Source: Coriaria nepalensis (lineage: Eukaryota; Streptophyta; Magnoliopsida; Cucurbitales; Coriariaceae). From it: a DNA stretch of 64,000 nt. The position numbers and the translations under genes were made by a program. The DNA lies in contig CP114486.1 of the NCBI GenBank assembly GCA_027186245.1, positions 7,392,501-7,456,500 of the forward strand. The letters run 5' to 3'. The notes under the pieces are model-generated. The model was not told the DNA's origin and did not search any database. It was given only the letters and a program-made list of their open reading frames with translations. Shown here one piece after another: positions 53,901 to 64,000 of this stretch; positions within the stretch are counted from its first letter, which is position 1; each line of letters begins with the position of its first letter.

Positions 53901-54060
53901 ATGTCATTAGCATGTTATGCATTAAACTTGTGTTTGGAGTACAATAATTGAATTCGTTCGAATGATTTAGTTGCTTGAGGAGAGCCATTGAAATGAATAT
54001 TGGGTCAAACAAATGCACATGTGTCCTTCAAAGATCATTAGCATGTTATGCTTGAAACTA
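50953..54060 (+). repeat. 22-monomer HOR, unit 7 (3108 bp)
   Basis: Normal length resumes at once, with T at 52672. Indistinguishable by eye from units 3-5. Confidence 0.95.
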
Positions 54061-57000
54061 GTGTTTGAAGTGCAAAAATAGAATTCATTTGATTTGCATT
54101 CATATGATTTAGTTGATTGAGGAGACTCATTGAAATGAGTTTTAGATTAAACAAATGCACATGTGTTCCTCAATGGTCATTAGCAAATTATGCAGGAAAC
54201 TAGTGTTTGAAGTGCAAAAACAGAATTCGTCCAAATTGCATTAATAAGATTTAGTTGCTTGAGAAGACTAACTGAAATGATTTTCTAATCAAACAAATAC
54301 ACATGTGTTCTTCAATGGTCATTAGCAAATTATGCACGAAACTAGTGTTTGAAGTGCAAAAACAGAATTCGTCCAAATTGCATTAATAAGATTTAGTTGC
54401 TTGAGAAGACTAACTGAAATGATTTTCTAATCAAACAAATACACATGTGTTCTTCAATGGTCAATAGCAAATTATGCATGAAACTAGTGTTTGAAGTGCA
54501 AAAACAGAATTTGTCCAAATTGCATTAGTAAGATTTAGTTGCTTGAGAAGACTAATTGAAGTGAGTTTCTGATCAAACAAATACACATGTGTCCTTCAAA
54601 TGTCATTAGCATGTTATGCATTAAACTTGTGTTTGAAGTACAAAAATTAAATACGTTCTAATTGCATTAATATGATTTCGTTGCTTGAGGAGAGCCATTT
54701 ATATAAATTTTAGCTCAAAAAAATGCACATGTGTCCTTCAAAGATCATTAGCATGTTATGCATGAAACTTGTCTTTGAAGTGCAAAAATAGAATTCATTT
54801 GATTTGCATTCATATGATCTAGTTATTGAGGAGACTCATTGAAATGAGTTTTAGGTTAAACAAATGCGTCCTTCAAATGTCATTAGCATGTTATGCATTA
54901 AACTTGTGTTTGGAGTACAAAAATTGATTTCGTTCGATTTGCATTCATATGATTTTGTTGCTTGAGCAGACTCACTGAATTGAGTTTTAGGTGAAACAAA
55001 TGCACATGTGTCCTTCAAAGATCATTAGCATGTTATGCATGAAACTAGTGTTTGAAGTGCAAAAATAGAATTCATTTGATTTGCATTCATATGATTTAGT
55101 CGATTGTGGAGACTCATTGAAATGAGTTTTAGATTAAACAAATGCACATGTGTTCGTCAATGGTCATTAGCAAATTATGCAGGAAACTAGTGTTTCAAGT
55201 GCAAAAATAGAATTCGTCCAAATTGCATAAGTAAGATTTAGTTGCTTGAGAAGACTAATTGAAGTGAGTTTCTGATCAAACAAATACACATGTGTCCTTC
55301 AAATGTCATTAGCATGTTATGCATTAAACTTGTGTTTGAAGTACAAAAAAATTGAATACGTTCTAATTGCATTCATATGATTTAGTTGCTTGAGGAGAGC
55401 CATTGAAATGAATTTTAGCTGAAACAAATGCACATGTGTCCTTCAAAGATCATTAGCATGTTATGCATGAAACTTGTCTTTGAAGTGCAAAAATAGAATT
55501 CATTTGATTTGCATTCATATGATTTAGTTGATTGAAGAGACTCATTGAAATGAGTTTTAGGTTAAACAAATGCACATGTGTTCTTCAATGGTCATTAGCA
55601 AATTATGCATGAAACTAGTGTTTGAAGTGCAAAAACAGAATTCGTCCAAATTGCATTAGTAAGATTTAGTTGCTTCAGAAGACTAATTGAAATGATTTTC
55701 TGATCAAACAAATGCACATGTGTCCTTCAAAGATCATTAGCATGTTATGCATGATACTACTGTTTGAAGTGCATAAATAGAATTCATTTCAATTGCATTC
55801 ATATGATTTAGTTGATTGAGGAGACTCATTAAAATGAGTTTTTGGTTAAACAAATGCACATGTGTTCTTCAATGGTCATTTGCAAATTATGCACGAAACT
55901 AGTGTTTGAAGTGCAAAAACAGAATTCGTCCAAATTGCATTAATAAGATTTAGTTGCTTGAGAAGACTAATTGAAGTGAGTTTCTGATCAAACAAATACA
56001 CATGTGTCCTTCAAATGTCATTAGCATGTTATGCATTAAACTTGTGTTTGAAGTACAAAAATTGAATACGTTCTAATTGCATTCATATGATTTAGTTGCT
56101 TGAGGAGAGCCATTGAAATGAATTTTAGCTGAAACAAATGCACATGTGTCCTTCAAAGATCATTAGCATGTTATGCATGAAACTTGTCTTTGAAGTGCTA
56201 AAATAGAATTCATTTGATTTGCATTCATATGATTTAGTTGATTGAAGAGACTCATTGAAATGAGTTTTAGGTTAAACAAATGCACATGTGTTCTTCAATG
56301 GTCATTAGCAAATTATGCATAAAACTAGTGTTTGAAGTGCAAAAACAGAATTCGTCCAAATTGCATTAGTAAGATTTAGTTGCTTCAGAAGACTAATTGA
56401 AATGATTTTCTGATCAAACAAATGCACATGTGTCCCTCAAAGATCATTAGCATGTTATGCATGAAACTAGTGTTTGAAGTGCAAAAATAGAATTCATTTG
56501 ATTTGCATTCATATGATTTAGTTGATTGAGGAGACTCATTGAAATGAGTTTTAGATTAACCAAATGCACATGTGTTCCTCAATGGTCATTTGCAAATTAT
56601 GCACGAAACTAGTGTTTGAAGTGCAAAAACAGAATTCGTCCAAATTGCATTAATAAGATTTAGTTGCTTGAGAAGACTAACTGAAATGATTTTCTAATCA
56701 AACAAATACACATGTGTTCTTCAATGGTCATTAGCAAATTATGCATGAAACTAGTGTTTGAAGTGCAAAAACAGAATTCGTCCAAATTGCATTAATAAGA
56801 TTTAGTTGCTTGAGAAGACTAACTGAAATGATTTTCTAATCAAACAAATACACATGTGTTCTTCAATTGTCATTAGCAAATTATGCCTGAAACTAGTGTT
56901 TGAAGTGCAAAAACAGAATTCATCCAAATTGCATTAGTAAGATTTAGTTGCTTGAAAAGACTAATTGAAATGATTGTCTGATCAAACAAATACACATGTG

Positions 57001-57168
57001 TCCTTCAAATGTCATTAGCATGTTATGCATTAAACTTGTGTTTGGAGTACAATAATTGAATTCGTTCGAATGATTTAGTTGCTTGAGGAGAGCCATTGAA
57101 ATGAATATTGGGTCAAACAAATGCACATGTGTCCTTCAAAGATCATTAGCATGTTATGCTTGAAACTA
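54061..57168 (+). repeat. 22-monomer HOR, unit 8 (3108 bp)
   Basis: Reverts to the G form at 55780 (CATAAATAGAATTC) seen in units 1 and 2, but has CAAAAACAG and ACTCATTGAA as in units 3-7. Confidence 0.95.
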
Positions 57169-60100
57169 GTGTTTGAAGTGCAAAAATAGAATTCATTTGA
57201 TTTGCATTCATATGATTTAGTTGATTGAGGAGACTCATTGAAATGAGTTTTAGATTAAACAAATGCACATGTGTTCCTCAATGGTCATTAGCAAATTATG
57301 CAGGAAACTAGTGTTTGAAGTGCAAAAACAGAATTCGTCCAAATTGCATTAATAAGATTTAGTTGCTTGAGAAGACTAACTGAAATGATTTTCTAATCAA
57401 ACAAATACACATGTGTTCTTCAATGGTCATTAGCAAATTATGCACGAAACTAGTGTTTGAAGTGCAAAAACAGAATTCGTCCAAATTGCATTAATAAGAT
57501 TTAGTTGCTTGAGAAGACTAACTGAAATGATTTTCTAATCAAACAAATACACATGTGTTCTTCAATGGTCAATAGCAAATTATGCATGAAACTAGTGTTT
57601 GAAGTGCAAAAACAGAATTTGTCCAAATTGCATTAGTAAGATTTAGTTGCTTGAGAAGACTAATTGAAGTGAGTTTCTGATCAAACAAATACACATGTGT
57701 CCTTCAAATGTCATTAGCATGTTATGCATTAAACTTGTGTTTGAAGTACAAAAATTAAATACGTTCTAATTGCATTAATATGATTTCGTTGCTTGAGGAG
57801 AGCCATTTATATAAATTTTAGCTCAAAAAAATGCACATGTGTCCTTCAAAGATCATTAGCATGTTATGCATGAAACTTGTCTTTGAAGTGCAAAAATAGA
57901 ATTCATTTGATTTGCATTCATATGATCTAGTTATTGAGGAGACTCATTGAAATGAGTTTTAGGTTAAACAAATGCGTCCTTCAAATGTCATTAGCATGTT
58001 ATGCATTAAACTTGTGTTTGGAGTACAAAAATTGATTTCGTTCGATTTGCATTCATATGATTTTGTTGCTTGAGCAGACTCACTGAATTGAGTTTTAGGT
58101 GAAACAAATGCACATGTGTCCTTCAAAGATCATTAGCATGTTATGCATGAAACTAGTGTTTGAAGTGCAAAAATAGAATTCATTTGATTTGCATTCATAT
58201 GATTTAGTCGATTGTGGAGACTCATTGAAATGAGTTTTAGATTAAACAAATGCACATGTGTTCGTCAATGGTCATTAGCAAATTATGCAGGAAACTAGTG
58301 TTTCAAGTGCAAAAATAGAATTCGTCCAAATTGCATAAGTAAGATTTAGTTGCTTGAGAAGACTAATTGAAGTGAGTTTCTGATCAAACAAATACACATG
58401 TGTCCTTCAAATGTCATTAGCATGTTATGCATTAAACTTGTGTTTGAAGTACAAAAAAATTGAATACGTTCTAATTGCATTCATATGATTTAGTTGCTTG
58501 AGGAGAGCCATTGAAATGAATTTTAGCTGAAACAAATGCACATGTGTCCTTCAAAGATCATTAGCATGTTATGCATGAAACTTGTCTTTGAAGTGCAAAA
58601 ATAGAATTCATTTGATTTGCATTCATATGATTTAGTTGATTGAAGAGACTCATTGAAATGAGTTTTAGGTTAAACAAATGCACATGTGTTCTTCAATGGT
58701 CATTAGCAAATTATGCATGAAACTAGTGTTTGAAGTGCAAAAACAGAATTCGTCCAAATTGCATTAGTAAGATTTAGTTGCTTCAGAAGACTAATTGAAA
58801 TGATTTTCTGATCAAACAAATGCACATGTGTCCTTCAAAGATCATTAGCATGTTATGCATGATACTACTGTTTGAAGTGCATAAATAGAATTCATTTCAA
58901 TTGCATTCATATGATTTAGTTGATTGAGGAGACTCATTAAAATGAGTTTTTGGTTAAACAAATGCACATGTGTTCTTCAATGGTCATTTGCAAATTATGC
59001 ACGAAACTAGTGTTTGAAGTGCAAAAACAGAATTCGTCCAAATTGCATTAATAAGATTTAGTTGCTTGAGAAGACTAATTGAAGTGAGTTTCTGATCAAA
59101 CAAATACACATGTGTCCTTCAAATGTCATTAGCATGTTATGCATTAAACTTGTGTTTGAAGTACAAAAATTGAATACGTTCTAATTGCATTCATATGATT
59201 TAGTTGCTTGAGGAGAGCCATTGAAATGAATTTTAGCTGAAACAAATGCACATGTGTCCTTCAAAGATCATTAGCATGTTATGCATGAAACTTGTCTTTG
59301 AAGTGCTAAAATAGAATTCATTTGATTTGCATTCATATGATTTAGTTGATTGAAGAGACTCATTGAAATGAGTTTTAGGTTAAACAAATGCACATGTGTT
59401 CTTCAATGGTCATTAGCAAATTATGCATAAAACTAGTGTTTGAAGTGCAAAAACAGAATTCGTCCAAATTGCATTAGTAAGATTTAGTTGCTTCAGAAGA
59501 CTAATTGAAATGATTTTCTGATCAAACAAATGCACATGTGTCCCTCAAAGATCATTAGCATGTTATGCATGAAACTAGTGTTTGAAGTGCAAAAATAGAA
59601 TTCATTTGATTTGCATTCATATGATTTAGTTGATTGAGGAGACTCATTGAAATGAGTTTTAGATTAACCAAATGCACATGTGTTCCTCAATGGTCATTTG
59701 CAAATTATGCACGAAACTAGTGTTTGAAGTGCAAAAACAGAATTCGTCCAAATTGCATTAATAAGATTTAGTTGCTTGAGAAGACTAACTGAAATGATTT
59801 TCTAATCAAACAAATACACATGTGTTCTTCAATGGTCATTAGCAAATTATGCATGAAACTAGTGTTTGAAGTGCAAAAACAGAATTCGTCCAAATTGCAT
59901 TAATAAGATTTAGTTGCTTGAGAAGACTAACTGAAATGATTTTCTAATCAAACAAATACACATGTGTTCTTCAATTGTCATTAGCAAATTATGCCTGAAA
60001 CTAGTGTTTGAAGTGCAAAAACAGAATTCATCCAAATTGCATTAGTAAGATTTAGTTGCTTGAAAAGACTAATTGAAATGATTGTCTGATCAAACAAATA

Positions 60101-60276
60101 CACATGTGTCCTTCAAATGTCATTAGCATGTTATGCATTAAACTTGTGTTTGGAGTACAATAATTGAATTCGTTCGAATGATTTAGTTGCTTGAGGAGAG
60201 CCATTGAAATGAATATTGGGTCAAACAAATGCACATGTGTCCTTCAAAGATCATTAGCATGTTATGCTTGAAACTA
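57169..60276 (+). repeat. 22-monomer HOR, unit 9 (3108 bp)
   Basis: G form at 58888, same mixed haplotype as unit 8. Confidence 0.95.
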
Positions 60277-63200
60277 GTGTTTGAAGTGCAAAAATAGAAT
60301 TCATTTGATTTGCATTCATATGATTTAGTTGATTGAGGAGACTCATTGAAATGAGTTTTAGATTAAACAAATGCACATGTGTTCCTCAATGGTCATTAGC
60401 AAATTATGCAGGAAACTAGTGTTTGAAGTGCAAAAACAGAATTCGTCCAAATTGCATTAATAAGATTTAGTTGCTTGAGAAGACTAACTGAAATGATTTT
60501 CTAATCAAACAAATACACATGTGTTCTTCAATGGTCATTAGCAAATTATGCACGAAACTAGTGTTTGAAGTGCAAAAACAGAATTCGTCCAAATTGCATT
60601 AATAAGATTTAGTTGCTTGAGAAGACTAACTGAAATGATTTTCTAATCAAACAAATACACATGTGTTCTTCAATGGTCAATAGCAAATTATGCATGAAAC
60701 TAGTGTTTGAAGTGCAAAAACAGAATTTGTCCAAATTGCATTAGTAAGATTTAGTTGCTTGAGAAGACTAATTGAAGTGAGTTTCTGATCAAACAAATAC
60801 ACATGTGTCCTTCAAATGTCATTAGCATGTTATGCATTAAACTTGTGTTTGAAGTACAAAAATTAAATACGTTCTAATTGCATTAATATGATTTCGTTGC
60901 TTGAGGAGAGCCATTTATATAAATTTTAGCTCAAAAAAATGCACATGTGTCCTTCAAAGATCATTAGCATGTTATGCATGAAACTTGTCTTTGAAGTGCA
61001 AAAATAGAATTCATTTGATTTGCATTCATATGATCTAGTTATTGAGGAGACTCATTGAAATGAGTTTTAGGTTAAACAAATGCGTCCTTCAAATGTCATT
61101 AGCATGTTATGCATTAAACTTGTGTTTGGAGTACAAAAATTGATTTCGTTCGATTTGCATTCATATGATTTTGTTGCTTGAGCAGACTCACTGAATTGAG
61201 TTTTAGGTGAAACAAATGCACATGTGTCCTTCAAAGATCATTAGCATGTTATGCATGAAACTAGTGTTTGAAGTGCAAAAATAGAATTCATTTGATTTGC
61301 ATTCATATGATTTAGTCGATTGTGGAGACTCATTGAAATGAGTTTTAGATTAAACAAATGCACATGTGTTCGTCAATGGTCATTAGCAAATTATGCAGGA
61401 AACTAGTGTTTCAAGTGCAAAAATAGAATTCGTCCAAATTGCATAAGTAAGATTTAGTTGCTTGAGAAGACTAATTGAAGTGAGTTTCTGATCAAACAAA
61501 TACACATGTGTCCTTCAAATGTCATTAGCATGTTATGCATTAAACTTGTGTTTGAAGTACAAAAAAATTGAATACGTTCTAATTGCATTCATATGATTTA
61601 GTTGCTTGAGGAGAGCCATTGAAATGAATTTTAGCTGAAACAAATGCACATGTGTCCTTCAAAGATCATTAGCATGTTATGCATGAAACTTGTCTTTGAA
61701 GTGCAAAAATAGAATTCATTTGATTTGCATTCATATGATTTAGTTGATTGAAGAGACTCATTGAAATGAGTTTTAGGTTAAACAAATGCACATGTGTTCT
61801 TCAATGGTCATTAGCAAATTATGCATGAAACTAGTGTTTGAAGTGCAAAAACAGAATTCGTCCAAATTGCATTAGTAAGATTTAGTTGCTTCAGAAGACT
61901 AATTGAAATGATTTTCTGATCAAACAAATGCACATGTGTCCTTCAAAGATCATTAGCATGTTATGCATGATACTACTGTTTGAAGTGCATAAATATAATT
62001 CATTTCAATTGCATTCATATGATTTAGTTGATTGAGGAGACTCATTAAAATGAGTTTTTGGTTAAACAAATGCACATGTGTTCTTCAATGGTCATTTGCA
62101 AATTATGCACGAAACTAGTGTTTGAAGTGCAAAAACAGAATTCGTCCAAATTGCATTAATAAGATTTAGTTGCTTGAGAAGACTAATTGAAGTGAGTTTC
62201 TGATCAAACAAATACACATGTGTCCTTCAAATGTCATTAGCATGTTATGCATTAAACTTGTGTTTGAAGTACAAAAATTGAATACGTTCTAATTGCATTC
62301 ATATGATTTAGTTGCTTGAGGAGAGCCATTGAAATGAATTTTAGCTGAAACAAATGCACATGTGTCCTTCAAAGATCATTAGCATGTTATGCATGAAACT
62401 TGTCTTTGAAGTGCTAAAATAGAATTCATTTGATTTGCATTCATATGATTTAGTTGATTGAAGAGACTCATTGAAATGAGTTTTAGGTTAAACAAATGCA
62501 CATGTGTTCTTCAATGGTCATTAGCAAATTATGCATAAAACTAGTGTTTGAAGTGCAAAAACAGAATTCGTCCAAATTGCATTAGTAAGATTTAGTTGCT
62601 TCAGAAGACTAATTGAAATGATTTTCTGATCAAACAAATGCACATGTGTCCCTCAAAGATCATTAGCATGTTATGCATGAAACTAGTGTTTGAAGTGCAA
62701 AAATAGAATTCATTTGATTTGCATTCATATGATTTAGTTGATTGAGGAGACTCATTGAAATGAGTTTTAGATTAACCAAATGCACATGTGTTCCTCAATG
62801 GTCATTTGCAAATTATGCACGAAACTAGTGTTTGAAGTGCAAAAACAGAATTCGTCCAAATTGCATTAATAAGATTTAGTTGCTTGAGAAGACTAACTGA
62901 AATGATTTTCTAATCAAACAAATACACATGTGTTCTTCAATGGTCATTAGCAAATTATGCATGAAACTAGTGTTTGAAGTGCAAAAACAGAATTCGTCCA
63001 AATTGCATTAATAAGATTTAGTTGCTTGAGAAGACTAACTGAAATGATTTTCTAATCAAACAAATACACATGTGTTCTTCAATTGTCATTAGCAAATTAT
63101 GCCTGAAACTAGTGTTTGAAGTGCAAAAACAGAATTCATCCAAATTGCATTAGTAAGATTTAGTTGCTTGAAAAGACTAATTGAAATGATTGTCTGATCA

Positions 63201-63384
63201 AACAAATACACATGTGTCCTTCAAATGTCATTAGCATGTTATGCATTAAACTTGTGTTTGGAGTACAATAATTGAATTCGTTCGAATGATTTAGTTGCTT
63301 GAGGAGAGCCATTGAAATGAATATTGGGTCAAACAAATGCACATGTGTCCTTCAAAGATCATTAGCATGTTATGCTTGAAACTA
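60277..63384 (+). repeat. 22-monomer HOR, unit 10 (3108 bp)
   Basis: T form at 61996, returning to the haplotype of units 3-7. Confidence 0.95.
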
Positions 63385-64000
63385 GTGTTTGAAGTGCAAA
63401 AATAGAATTCATTTGATTTGCATTCATATGATTTAGTTGATTGAGGAGACTCATTGAAATGAGTTTTAGATTAAACAAATGCACATGTGTTCCTCAATGG
63501 TCATTAGCAAATTATGCAGGAAACTAGTGTTTGAAGTGCAAAAACAGAATTCGTCCAAATTGCATTAATAAGATTTAGTTGCTTGAGAAGACTAACTGAA
63601 ATGATTTTCTAATCAAACAAATACACATGTGTTCTTCAATGGTCATTAGCAAATTATGCACGAAACTAGTGTTTGAAGTGCAAAAACAGAATTCGTCCAA
63701 ATTGCATTAATAAGATTTAGTTGCTTGAGAAGACTAACTGAAATGATTTTCTAATCAAACAAATACACATGTGTTCTTCAATGGTCAATAGCAAATTATG
63801 CATGAAACTAGTGTTTGAAGTGCAAAAACAGAATTTGTCCAAATTGCATTAGTAAGATTTAGTTGCTTGAGAAGACTAATTGAAGTGAGTTTCTGATCAA
63901 ACAAATACACATGTGTCCTTCAAATGTCATTAGCATGTTATGCATTAAACTTGTGTTTGAAGTACAAAAATTAAATACGTTCTAATTGCATTAATATGAT
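63385..64000 (+). repeat. 22-monomer HOR, unit 11 (partial, cut by window end)
   Basis: The first 616 bp of another unit, with GGTCAATAGC and the start of the AAATACGTTC monomer, still in phase with unit 10. The HOR array therefore continues beyond the window. Confidence 0.95.

Larger units (their letters stand above)
1..64000 (+). repeat. Satellite DNA array, 142-bp monomer, head to tail
   Basis: Seen: the start motif GTGTTTGAAG recurs at 140, 282 and then every 142 bp or a simple variant of that, to the end of the window. Nearly every monomer carries in order an EcoRI-like GAATTC, a TTTAGTTG segment, AAACAAAT, the dyad ACATGT, and an end reading TTAGCA..TTATGCAT..AAACT. All copies lie in one direction and nothing unrelated interrupts them. 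Inference: a centromeric or pericentromeric satellite, because a near-nucleosomal monomer organised into higher-order repeats and free of genes is typical of that setting. I do not recognise the family by name. A subtelomeric or interstitial heterochromatic block remains possible; no telomere repeat or rDNA is present to settle it. Confidence 0.98.

Noticed and set aside
20989..63342. Recurring minus-strand open frames of 60-98 codons
   Set aside because: They fall on the satellite monomers and recur wherever a D-B pair recurs. They are the same frame read from repeated DNA, broken by one-base changes and with no protein domain. Their spacing simply reports the repeat period.
1..64000. CRISPR array
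   Set aside because: The repeat is continuous with no unique spacers, the unit is 142 bp rather than 25-40 bp, and there are no cas genes.
1..64000. Transposon or LTR insertion within the array
   Set aside because: I looked for breaks in the 142-bp rhythm. All length deviations found are small indels or partial monomer duplications; no foreign sequence or target-site duplication was seen.
1..64000. Telomeric or rDNA repeats
   Set aside because: No run of a telomere-type short repeat and no rRNA-like sequence was seen anywhere.

Overview
The whole window is one uninterrupted tandem satellite-DNA array. A monomer of about 142 bp (about 30% G+C by hand count of one consensus copy) repeats head to tail from base 1 to base 64000, roughly 450 copies, and every copy I read lies in the same orientation. 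I found no protein-coding gene, RNA gene, transposon or unique sequence. The best interpretation is a eukaryotic centromeric or other heterochromatic satellite. The near-nucleosomal monomer, AT-richness and higher-order repeat (HOR) structure fit a plant centromere well, but I do not recognise the family and cannot name the species; a non-plant eukaryote is possible.

Monomers fall into four sequence types, called here A (most abundant), D, B and C. They differ mainly in the segment after the EcoRI site, the segment around position 70 of the monomer, and the last 40 bases. D, B and C usually occur in that order, separated by variable runs of A.

Layout: (1) 1-20940, an old mosaic block in which D-B-C trios are spaced by irregular numbers of A monomers. 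It carries a block-specific 4-bp insertion (TTAATTAA) and several large segmental duplications, the clearest about 2.6 kb long and 4700 bp apart. (2) 20941-29961, a block without the 4-bp insertion, built from modules of 10, 7, 5, 5 and 5 monomers, with one aberrant 173-bp monomer. (3) 29962-32155, a local tandem duplication of an 841-bp six-monomer module. (4) 32156-64000, a very homogeneous 22-monomer HOR of exactly 3108 bp, with ten full copies and the start of an eleventh. The first copy keeps an extra monomer (3250 bp). The sixth (47838-50952) carries 13 single-base, mostly homopolymer indels that no neighbour has, which looks like an unpolished assembly patch.

There is no gene network to describe. 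The content is a record of unequal exchange, segmental amplification and local homogenisation, with old divergent satellite on the left and recently amplified HOR on the right. Short open frames on the minus strand are by-products of the repeat and are not annotated as genes.
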